Shown here piece after piece: positions 53,621 to 63,369 of a DNA stretch of 64,000 nt (position 1 is the stretch's first letter; each line of letters begins with the position of its first letter). The notes under the pieces were generated by a model, which saw nothing but the letters and a program-made list of their open reading frames with translations, made no database searches and had not been told where the DNA came from. The position numbers and the translations under genes are program-made. Origin of the DNA: Datura wrightii (lineage: Eukaryota; Streptophyta; Magnoliopsida; Solanales; Solanaceae); contig JASDFA010000008.1 of NCBI GenBank assembly GCA_035772735.1, positions 7,918,501 through 7,982,500 of the forward strand, written 5' to 3'.

Positions 53621-54148
53621 CTTGACTCATGGGAGGAAGCTCAAAATGATGATGATTAAGGCGTCAAGGTGAATGTTTAAGAAGTCATAGAGGTGTGCCA
53701 ACCAACCAACATTACAATAACGCAAGATGCCAAGGTTGAATAAGTGACACTAGAGTCTCCAAGTGACATCAAACAAATCATGCTCAAGGACTCTAGTGCA
53801 AATGAAAAGGAGGATGTCAAGAAAGAAGCATGCTTGAAAGGGGAGTGACTTAAATCGCCCTCTTACCATTTTTCGACGTTGAACTTGTTGACAACATGGA
53901 GACTGAGGAGACCAAGTTGATAAAGGAAATTGAGGAGGAAGATCAAGGTGACTTCATTAGTATGCCACACCAACAAGGACAAGGCACATCCCTCCTTTAA
54001 GGGCCAAGAAATAAAAGATGCCACATCCATTGCTTGGTCCCTTGATGCTTACCCCACCACCCCTCAAGCTGAGTGGAAGAATGGGCAAAAACCTAGGGGT
54101 GTGAATCAAAAGCTCAAAATGGAGAGAAAAGTGGTGAAAGTTGAAGTT
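53621..54148 (+). other. T internal region, charged short frames only
   Basis: Fragments rich in Lys and Glu (frame 53930-54166 and others) lie between the gag-like remnant and the conserved block. No domain is recognised. They may be the eroded end of a former gag-pol frame. Confidence 0.4.
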
Positions 54149-54195
54149 GTCGAGCCACGATGTTAACTAAGGCACTTCTTGGGAGACAACCCAAG
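54149..54195 (+). other. Conserved post-pol block with stem-loop (TTGGGAGACAACCCAA)
   Basis: GTCGAGCCACGATGTTAACT, then AAGGCACTTCTTGGGAGACA and ACCCAAG. CTTGGG and CCCAAG pair around AGACAA. It closely matches 26875-26828 in O (minus strand), although the two elements share little else. Confidence 0.7.
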
Positions 54196-54305
54196 TTCTT
54201 TTACTTTTTGTAGCAGGTGGGCGAATCGAAGTTATCTTCTAGCCAACTCTCCACCCATTCAAGTGCAAAAAACACAGTAGAATCACGTAACGCATGCTGC
54301 AAGAT

Positions 54306-54359
54306 GCCTTGGTGGTGAAATGGTAGACACGCGAGACTCAAAATCTCGTGCTAAAGAGC
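54306..54359 (+). pseudogene. trnL-CAA: 5' fragment of an organellar trnL-CAA
   Basis: The first 54 bases of the plastid-type leucine tRNA are present: GCCTTGGTGG at the start, the D-arm text AATGGTAGACAC, the anticodon arm GAGACTCAAAATCTC with anticodon CAA, and GTGCTAAAGAGC to the start of the variable arm. The rest (T arm, 3' acceptor strand) is absent and unrelated DNA follows, so it cannot fold or function as a tRNA. Recognised from knowledge of the plastid gene; plant mitochondria may also hold plastid-derived copies. Confidence 0.85.
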
Positions 54360-54390
54360 CCTCTGGTATGTGTCGCTTTCCTAATCAAAA

Positions 54391-54504
54391 GATAGGAGAG
54401 CACCCCTTCTCCCGAAGTTACGGGGTCATTTTGCCGAGTTCCTTCGACATGGTTCTCTCAAGCGCCCTAGTATACTATACTTGTTCACTTGTGTCGGTTT
54501 GTGC
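54391..54504 (-). pseudogene. Antisense fragment of an organellar large-subunit rRNA
   Basis: CACCCCTTCTCCCGAAGTTA, CATTTTGCCGAGTTCCTTC, GTTCTCTCAAGCGCC and TGTGTCGGTTTG are the reverse complement of a highly conserved part of bacterial-type 23S rRNA. The variant GTTCTCTCAAGCGCC resembles mitochondrial 26S more than the plastid form, as I remember it, so a mitochondrial origin is favoured but not certain. It is about 114 bp long, inside element T, 31 bases after the trnL piece, and not a functional gene. Confidence 0.8.
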
Positions 54505-56793
54505 TTTTACTTTTTGTTTTTATTTTTTCCTTTTGTTTTCTTTTACCTTACGCTTGTGTTGTCTTTGATTGTGCAGGGATGGAACATGTATGAAATGTGA
54601 TAAAGGTGAGAGAAGCCAAATTCAAATTGAGCAACCGATGCTAAACCGTCGAAGCGCAAGTTCAAATGCGCGAAAGATGTCAAATATAATGCGTGGAAGA
54701 AAATTGCTTAAGCAGTGGCACATCTGCATTAGACCAGCAAAATGCAGGTTCAAAGGCGCGAAATGCTGATCAAACGCTAGTTATGAGCAGAAGGCCTGGA
54801 AAGAGGAGGTTATGAAGAAATGGTTCTACAATGCACATAGTTCCAATGTAGATGCTTCTATTGTACTAGGGAGTTATTTTACCTATTCCTTCCATACTTT
54901 GTTTTGCCATGTGCATTGAGGATAATGATTTATTTATGTTAGAGGTAAAGTCTGAGTAACCCACTTATTAAGTGATGCACGATAGGGCCCTATGATAGAT
55001 TGGGTGGCATCATTCTTAAGGGAAAATCACCATTACTTGCTACTAGTATCGATTTTTTAGATAGTAGTCTTTGAATAAACTCCAATAGTTTCTTTATACT
55101 ACGGTTCTTTACCAAGGAGCGATTTCTTTGTCTTTTCTTTTTGTTGTCGAACCGGGTTGGCACTTTCCGATGATAGATTGAGAGGCGATATTCTTAAGGG
55201 AAAATGTCAAGTGTAGAGTCTTGTTGAGTCTTTTGTGCACTTGTTTGATGAGGTACCACAGACATTTCTTGCTTGGAATTATGCGTGAGTTTTGAAAAGA
55301 AAAGGAGGGCATTTAAAGGTGAAAATGAGCACTCTCTTGTCATGAATTATATTCCTTGCTTGGCTTTTTGATTCATAACTAGCTTGTCAAAATTCATTCT
55401 CTCAATGTGATGAAGGAAGTGTGTGAACTCCTTGGATTGTGATGCCTTGTGTGGTAAGGCTTTTTGCTTAATTCTTGTGTATGCATGATTGTCTAGAACT
55501 TTCCCTAAATGTGATTCAAGGTGAAATGATAGATGGGCTGCACTTATAACATGATCTTAGGTCCTCTATTGTTAGTCACTTCACCCAAAATGACCTCCTT
55601 GAACATTAATCCTTGATAGCCAACATTTGAGCCTTGCCCTTTCTTGGAAACCACATTACAAGTCTAATGACCATTTTTAATCCTTCCTTTGGTACCCATC
55701 CTCCCTAATTGCTAGTAATGAAACAATGAAAAATGGGGATTGAAGACCATGAAATAGGGAGCGATAAGGAAATAAATGTGAAATAAGGAAAAAGCCTAAG
55801 TTTTGGGGTTTGCAAGAGTAGGGGGAAAAATGAGAGCTTCAATGTAAGGTAGCACCAATATTGTGATGAGATGAATGAACCGATGGGTTGAAAGACCTCG
55901 AATCATCAAAAGAGAAAGAATAGTAAAAAGGTGCTATCTCTTACAAATATAAGGCTAAATGTGAAATTCATAGGTGTTATAAGGGTGGCTTGTGTTACAC
56001 AAAAGATGAAGATGATGAACAAGGAGAAATAAGGTAGAATGATCGCAATAAGAGGATGGTATGTTACAAGCGTTTGTAAAGGCATTAGGGAGGCTTTAGT
56101 CACTAAAGCCAAACATTTATCCTACCCTTACCCCCAACTTTCATTATGACCCACAAGTCCTAATTGATTTTGAGTGTAGTAACACTACATTAGTGGCGAT
56201 ATACACGAAGGGCAAGCCTATGGGTCAATTTGTATGCACTTGAATTTCTTTGTGAGAGTGAGTGCCTTTGTCTTATCATATAATACCTATGTGTGAAATG
56301 CTAAAAAATGTTTGGGATTCTCTCTTTTTGTGAGTGGCATCACTTCCTTTGGGTACTTTCTTAAAATTGTTTTCAAAAGAGAGGTATGAATGAGGCAAGC
56401 GTGTAGCGAACTTTAAGGCAAGCTTTGAATGTGAATTGTCAATGACTTGAGATACTCTTTGAACTTGTTTTGATGAACTTTGCCCCTTGTTTGAATGAAA
56501 TGAATGCATGTAAGATATGCTTAATGATTATGGTCATCTATTGAAGATTGTGCAACATGGTTTTGAGTCTTTTCTTTTCCTTGAGTTGGTGTATAATGTT
56601 TGGGTTCTCTTGAGGCTTGCTGATTTTGTGTGCAACTACCGTAATGCTCTAAGCTTTAGCACTGTCCTCTTGTGAAAGAACATCTTTATTGGTCCTTTGT
56701 GGAGAAACTCATATATAGCATGTTGTCCATTTTCTCAACTGTAAAGAATTGCATTACTTGAAGACAAGCAATGCTTCAAGTTTAGGGGTTTGA
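54505..56793 (+). other. T internal region, non-coding 3' part
   Basis: No domain is recognised. Repeated words include GATAGATTG..GGC and TTCTTAAGGGAAAAT (about 54990-55025 and 55170-55210) and AAGTTCAAATGCGCGAAA-like text at 54650-54770. A weak purine stretch (TTTAGGGGTTTGA) precedes the 3' LTR. Confidence 0.5.
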
Positions 56794-58032
56794 TGAGTTG
56801 GAAATTTACCAACTCATTAGGTTCCTAAGCATGAGTTTTTGCCTAGTTTTCGAGTCGTTTATGTGGATTTTATGCTCTTTCTCTTTGATTCTTTGTAGGC
56901 ACTTTATGTGACTAGAGAAAGCATGAAATCGAGCAAAATACATGCAGTTTGAGATAAAATTTGATGAGTTAGCATATGAAGGAGAGGAGCCAAAGACAAT
57001 GGAAGAGTTGAGCTCAAAAAAAGGTGTAAGGACATGCTTTGAATCGGCTAACTGCGGATCCGAAAGGTAAAAACGCGGGCAAAATGCCAAAACTACTGCC
57101 CAGACTGGCGACTCATTGGCAGTTAGCAGTTGGGCTGCAGCGAATCGCCGGTTCAGCCGCCGGTGGTCAATGCCAGTTAACTATTTAATTACGGCGAATA
57201 GCTGGTGCTTTGCGGATTTGCACCGGCTAAACGCTAGTGCTTTGCAAGTGAGGCCGTCCAATGAAGGGTAAAAAGGTCCATAAAGGTCTCCAAAGTATCT
57301 AAAAGCTTCAAGGGCATTTGGGAAAAGTTGTACACAAGAAAGTACAGATATTTACATAACTTCCATTGTACACCACTTATTCATTCATCTAGACTTCATC
57401 TTTTTCATTGAATTTTTGGTAGAATCCTTTAACCATAGAAGTATAGAGTTAGGTAGAACTTTTTTTATTCTTTTTATTTAACCCAATTTGGGGGAATTCC
57501 ACCATTGTTGTAAGAGTTTGTGAAGCAAATTGGTGAAGCTAATGTGATGAATGTGAGGGGAATCCTCTTGGTATCATCTCTCTATCTTTAAATATGCTTA
57601 ACTAATTTGCTACTAGAGGTATATTCATGGTGGGTTTGTTAATTTGATTGGGTTTTGATAAATTGCTCTTGGATTCTTATTGAAACTATAAATCTATTGT
57701 CTTCTCCCAAGTTTTAATTGCTAAAATTGATGGTTTGCAAAGATGAATTGCGCTTTACTTTTTTTGCTTTTGCTTGAGAGAGAAAAGTGAGAATTGGGTG
57801 AGAAGATAATAGTAAGGAATTGGAGTGTTGGTGTGTGGGATTGATCTAGAGATAGTCAATGCCCACATTTTCACTCCATTAAAGGTCAAGGCTAGAGATA
57901 CTAGCCCTTCCTCAAGCTTTTGTAGTTGATAACTTGAATTGGCTTTGGGATTTGAGAGAACCCAAGGCATAAACATTCTCATGGTTGAAAAACAAGATAA
58001 TGTGAATTATCCACCCCTATCTATACTAATTT
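56794..58032 (+). repeat. T 3' LTR, left part
   Basis: Colinear with 51435-52675 of the 5' LTR (by eye over 90 per cent similar) and cut at ACTAATTT by the M insertion. Its remaining 328 bp are the text at 699-1026. Confidence 0.88.
58028..58032. other. Left target-site duplication of M (AATTT)
   Basis: AATTT next to the TG of the M LTR at 58033, identical to 694-698. Confidence 0.75.
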
Positions 58033-58139
58033 TGTCACGGCCTGACCATAAGTTCGGATCTAGACACGAAACCTAGAACCATAAATGGCTCCTAGTCGAC
58101 CCATGACATGAACTTGACAACTAAAGCTCAACATAATAA

Positions 58140-60769
58140 TGTAATACCCTGAAAAAAGGGCCTACTAATAAGACATGGGAGTTTAATTGGAAAAGCGCAG
58201 AAAACTGGCAAGAATATCTCAGAACGGGGGACTTAATGGCTCATAGTAGGATACCGCAAGTCGTCGTGTGCTGTCGTGGTATGGGAGTCAAGAAGGAAGG
58301 GGCAACGGACGACCTGACGAGTCATCTGTCTTGGCAACAACTCATCAGGTCGGTCGTTGGGTGGAGCCAGGGAAGCCTTAGGCAGTGTTCATGATGGATG
58401 GATGTGAAGAGTCGTTTAGGATGGTAACGACTCATCAAGTTAGTCGTTAGGAGGGATAAGCTTTGGTTTTAAAGGAATTTCCAGTGTACTTGACGAGTGC
58501 ACCTAACGAGTCATTTGGTGTAACAACGACTCGTCAGGTGAGTCGCGGGTTCCAGTTCAGTCAGATTTTTAAGTTTTCTCAGGGGTGTTTGTGTAAAATC
58601 CTATGCTCTCAGTTCTTAAGTGATGTCATTTTAGGAAAGTTTGGGGACGTTTTGAAGGGCTTTTCTAGGCGTAATCTTTCATTCTCAAAAAAACACTCTC
58701 CCAAGCCCTTCTACCTCCTTTCAATATTCAAGGGATTTTTTCAAGGCTTCAAGGTGCAAATCAAGTGGGATTTTCATCTATCAAGTATGCGGGTTTTTCA
58801 ACAAGGATACTCTTCCATCCTTGTGCCCCAACAATATTTTCATTAAACACCAATTTCGATAATTTGAGAAAAGTATGATATAGGGTTTGTAAAAAGGGTA
58901 AATTCTTTGTTATTTTTCTTAAATGCTAATATCTACTGCGATTATGAATTTAATTGGATTACTTATTGATGGGTTATCTTGAATTATGAAATATAGGTTG
59001 AGAATGTATGAGTGTAATATGTTCTTCATAAATCAATTTGAGTATTGAATGGGATTTGTTCATTTCTCCCTTGATTGTCGTACTAATTCATGAACATGAT
59101 AGAATCATGGAAATATTGTACAATTAACCCTAATGACTTGATTATGACATTGATGACCATGTTGGGTTGAGTAGGAGTTGTGGGCTTGAGTAATTGAAGT
59201 AAATTATGTGCCCTCACCATGTTTTACATTTAATTGATTAGGCATGACATGATCGCATCACCATTGTTGAACTATGAAGCTTGGGCGGATTCTATATTGT
59301 TTTCCTTAATAAAAATCATTTTTATAAAACCTTAGATTCTAAAACTCCCATGGCTAAAGAGTTTATAAATAGAGTGATTGTGACAAGTGTGTGAAATGGT
59401 TGTGACCTAATTAGATGAAGCTATGCATCCTTGATAGATTATGAGTTGAATTCTATAAATCATGTTTGTTCTTATATTACCTATTGAATGAGGTGAGTAG
59501 GAATCAAGATGCCATTACAGAATAATGCTAGTACGAATTTATAGCATGCTCGTTGGGTTATGATGTTAAAGCTAATGAGGAAATTGGTTCTGCGATAATG
59601 TGAATCATGATGACAAAGCCTGTAACTAATATGTCAACTTGTTGAGCCTGTGCCTATTAAAGGATAGCTCTAATCCCTTCTAATATGAGTACTGCATGAT
59701 GAGAGTGGTGGATGTTCATGTCTCTAACTAGCTGTTGTAAATTTATATTATCATCTAGACGTTAGTGGAGAAAGTCTTATCTAGACGTTAATGGAGAATG
59801 TCTCATCTAGACGTTAGTAGAGAATGTCTTGTCTAGACGTTAGTGGAGAATGTCTTATCTAGATGTTAGTGGAGAATGTCTCATCTAGACGTTAGTGGAG
59901 AATGTCTCATCTATGCATTAGTGGAGAATGTCTTCTTGTAGTTGGTCGAGACTTACATCCCTAGTCAGCTGAGTATTTTATTTTCTCTGTGTTGTTCTAG
60001 ACTTTCTTCAGCCAGTGACTCTCTATATCAGAGCTTTCTCTCTCCCTTCGACCGTCAGGGACTCCCCCCTTAGACGTCAGGGACCCTCTTGATATCAGTC
60101 CCGGCATCATACCTTGTATTGTTCCCGATTGTTACTTTTGCACATTAGCAATTACTATAATAATGCATGTCTTTATAATGTGGTTAGGTAAATTGAATAT
60201 GTTAATCTCGTATACGATTGTCGTATCTCATTTTAATTACATTGCTATTAATATGTTTTACATTACTTGCTTCTGGTATATATTTAGAGTTAATTTATTT
60301 ACGCTTCCTGCATACTCAGTACATTCCAATTACTGACCGCACGCTTTTTATGCTATATCATTTCATTATATAGATTCAGGTCTCCAGGTTCAGCCGCGTG
60401 GCTAGATAAGCTCCTTCCTCTCCCAGTTGTTAGTGGTGAGTCCTCATCTTCCGAGGACGTGGTTTATGTTCTTGTTTTATTATGTTTCAGTTTTCAGACT
60501 TTGGGAGTTAGCTGGGGGCTTGTCCCAGCAACTCATCAATTTAGTAGAAGGTTTTCGGACTTGTCTAGATAGTTTCAGCTATGTATCTAAGTGTTATTAA
60601 ATTGTCTTTACAGATCATATTAGATTCTTGTTATTTTCTTCCATTTGTTCATGATGTTAGATGTTTCTTATGTTAAGTGGTTGTGATGATTATGCCATGG
60701 GTCGACTTGGAGCCTTTCGGGGTTCCTTGTCCCGTGTCTATGATCTGAGTGTACTCTCGGGTCGTGACA
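58140..60769 (+). mobile_element. Solo LTR S of a Tekay-like family
   Basis: 2,630 bp with TGTAATACCCTG at the start and CGGGTCGTGACA at the end, and no internal region. Flanks AATAA (58135-58139) and GATAA (60770-60774) form a 5-bp duplication with one mismatch. M LTR sequence continues on both sides. It contains ACGACTCGT-type words at about 58225-58560 and a minisatellite at 59753-59934. The ORF at 58463-58846 is a chance frame. Confidence 0.87.
59753..59934 (+). repeat. 26-bp minisatellite in S, seven units
   Basis: Seven head-to-tail copies of a 26-bp unit, ATCTAGACGTTAGTGGAGAA followed by TGTCTY, with 1-3 changes per copy and no spacers. Confidence 0.93.
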
Positions 60770-62799
60770 GATAAATGCGGAAATGTAACATTTTAATTAA
60801 CAGAAGTCTGAAAATTCAATAACAATTTGCACAAGAATACATAACACAGATCCTAAGCTGAATACATACTATGTATGATAAGCCTCTAGAATCTGACAAG
60901 TTGATGGGACAAGACCCCAACTGACTCACTAATAAATTGAAACTGAAAATAACTAGTAAAAAGGTCCTCGAAGGATGAGGACTCACCAACAAGCTGGGAA
61001 ATGCTAACACAGAGGATTTGGCTAGCGGCGGGACTGAACCTGAACGTCCGTGCCTGTATCATGAAATGATACATCATAGAGTATGCAGTCAGTACTTGAA
61101 ATGTATTGAGTATGCAAGGTAAGTAAAACGACAATGTAAGTAAAACTGAAATGATGCATATCATAAAACATATTCAAGATAAGATTCTAAGGGTAGGGCT
61201 CGCATGTTGTTCTATGAAAACATGATTTAAACATGACTAAGTATCATAGTTGATTCAAATGACCCAAAGTTGAAACTGATAATCATAAGTAAAACTAAAC
61301 ATTGGGTCAAACCTGCTGAAAATATAATATCATAACTGATGCACATGCATAACTGAAAATCATGAGGAACAATGGGAGACTCGTCATATAACCGACATTA
61401 CCACGATAGAGCTTACGTGGTCTCGACTATTATGGTCAAGTAGGCAAAGTCGTCCAAAGTCTTGCTAGGGCTAAATGCACTACCATTATATCGATATCAA
61501 GCTGAAGGCCCCTTGGGGGTAGGGAAAGCTCACAAGGGAGGTCACAAATAATATGAACATACCTACATTGGCACATAGTTTTGAGGAACAGGGTTGACTG
61601 AACCCTAAGCCTACTCGGTGCTAGACACTACTCCCAAAAACATGCATATGCTCTCCATCGTTTTTCAACGAAGCTAAACTATCATCTTGCGACGAAGCTG
61701 AATCATAATAGTACATGCATAATCTGAAAACATATCATGAGAAGCCTCGACTCAACCATACCACAAGTTGAAAAATGGGATTTTAGAATCCAAACTATGT
61801 GGTAAGCTAATAACATGAAATTGAAGTAAATCATGAAACATACTTGATCATACGGGCTTGCCCAAACTTATACATGTTTGGAGATAGTCAAAATCATGGA
61901 TATAAACATGGGTAATTTTAAATAGTGGTTTCATCATAGACATCTCATCATACTTGAAAACTTAGGTCATAATCTCAACCTTTCATGAACTTTCATAATT
62001 GGGCATCATAATTATAAGACTTTGAAATCATAAATTTGTAATTAAATTAATTATAAAAAATGCCCACGAATCTTAAAACAACATTAGAAACATGAATAGA
62101 TTTTCACCTATGATAGATGCTCAGAGAATTTCACAAATTGGGTTAAAACCCCATAGACTCATCAACCTTGAATTACATGAATTTAGAAGAGGATTTGGCA
62201 TAAAAGTGAAGGAATACTACCATTCATAACCCTACATACCTGGATATATCTGATTTCACACCCTTCCTTAATTGCCCAAGATATTTGGGGAAGAACCTAG
62301 GGAATTCTTAAGCTTGATCTCCAATGGTTCACTCTAATCTTGCATGCATGGAAAGGAAAGACTTATGATAGGTTAAGTACACTTAAAACGACGTAGTTTA
62401 GGACTTAGGAGCGTAGGAATTACGATAACACCCTTACTAAAACGCATGAAAAATTCACACTACCATTGACCATAAGGGACACCATGACTCGTGGTGAACC
62501 TGATGACTCATGGTGACCAACCCATAAAGTCTACTGGCCAACCCTACATTTTTGACTCTGCTCCAGACCACGGCCAACTCCACGGGTCGTGGAGTCACTT
62601 CATGACTCGTGGCTTCCTCCCATGGTCACACCTCGCCCACGAACCTTTGCCATCCTCCTCCCACTTCACGAGTCACCTAACGACTCATGAAGTCTCCTGA
62701 CGGGTCATTGGACGACTTATCCTGTGGTCCAGGAAACATTTTCCTGCTTTCTTTGTTTGAACAATCGGGTCTAATCTTACAGACTTTTGGAGTAATATA

Positions 62800-63369
62800 G
62801 TATCTTCTCCTTGGGAACATTTGTCCTCGAATGTGAAAGAACATACTAAAAGGTTGGGGAAAAGAATTGTCATCCCAAATACTAAACATCTAAAGCTGAA
62901 CTGAAGGAGTGACTGACTCCGAACTGAATTACATGACTGAACTGCATGAATCACATATACATACAATGACATGAAATAAACTGGAACACATGAAGTGAAC
63001 ATGAAACTAAATAGAGTACTAAGGAGGAATCTGATACCTCAAGCTAGAATTGAATCAGAAGGGAATAGATGCAGGTATTTTAGCCATCATATCTGCTTTG
63101 GCTTCCTACGTAGCTCCCTCAACATGCTAATTCTTCCACAAAACCTTTACTTAACCACTTCTTTGTTTCTTGGCTTTCAAACTTGACAATAAAGTTTTTC
63201 AACTAGAACCTTTTCGTAGATAAGGCTATCCTTCACACCTACTCTCTCCACCGGAACAACCAAAGTCGAATCAGCCATGCATTTCTTTAAAGTGACACAT
63301 GGAAAACTGGATATACTGAAGCCAACTCTGAGGGCAACTCTAACTCATAGTCCACCTTGCCAACACGTC
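62800..63369 (-). pseudogene. Integrase C-terminal and chromodomain-like tail of M
   Basis: Read leftward from 63369: RIVRRVGKVDYELELPSELA, VYPVFHVSL, KKCMADSTLVVPVERVGVKD, SLIYEKVLVEKL, KPRNKEVVK and weak remnants of the tail to about 63030. Several frameshifts are present. The remaining bases to the LTR at 62799 are the 3' untranslated region with AAATGTTCCCAAGGAGAAGA on the minus strand, a worn purine tract. Confidence 0.72.

Larger units (their letters stand above)
51435..58032 (+). mobile_element. Non-autonomous LTR element T with organellar inserts
   Basis: 5' LTR 51435-53000, tRNA-Asp primer site, a short gag-like frame, a conserved post-pol block, organelle-derived tRNA and rRNA pieces, non-coding DNA, and 3' LTR from 56794. 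The 3' LTR is broken at 58032 by M; the missing 328 bp are found at 699-1026. The internal region is only 3.8 kb and shows no RT, integrase or protease. The primer site and the post-pol block point to descent from an Athila/Tat-lineage element. Confidence 0.82.
58033..62799 (-). repeat. M 3' LTR, interrupted by S
   Basis: TGTCACGGCCTGACC at the left, and at the right a worn terminus (GGAGTAATATA) where CA has become TA. Without S and its duplication it is about 2.13 kb. It aligns with the P LTR in reverse: the ACGAGTCGT island is at about 62478-62735 and the ACCACGATAGAGC block near 61400. Confidence 0.85.

Noticed and set aside
54306..54359. Functional tRNA-Leu gene
   Set aside because: The T arm and 3' acceptor strand are absent, so the molecule cannot form a cloverleaf.
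58463..58846. 127-codon ORF
   Set aside because: It lies inside the S solo LTR and has no recognisable motif.
59753..59934. CRISPR-like array
   Set aside because: The units are contiguous with no spacers, and the context is a plant LTR. It is a minisatellite.
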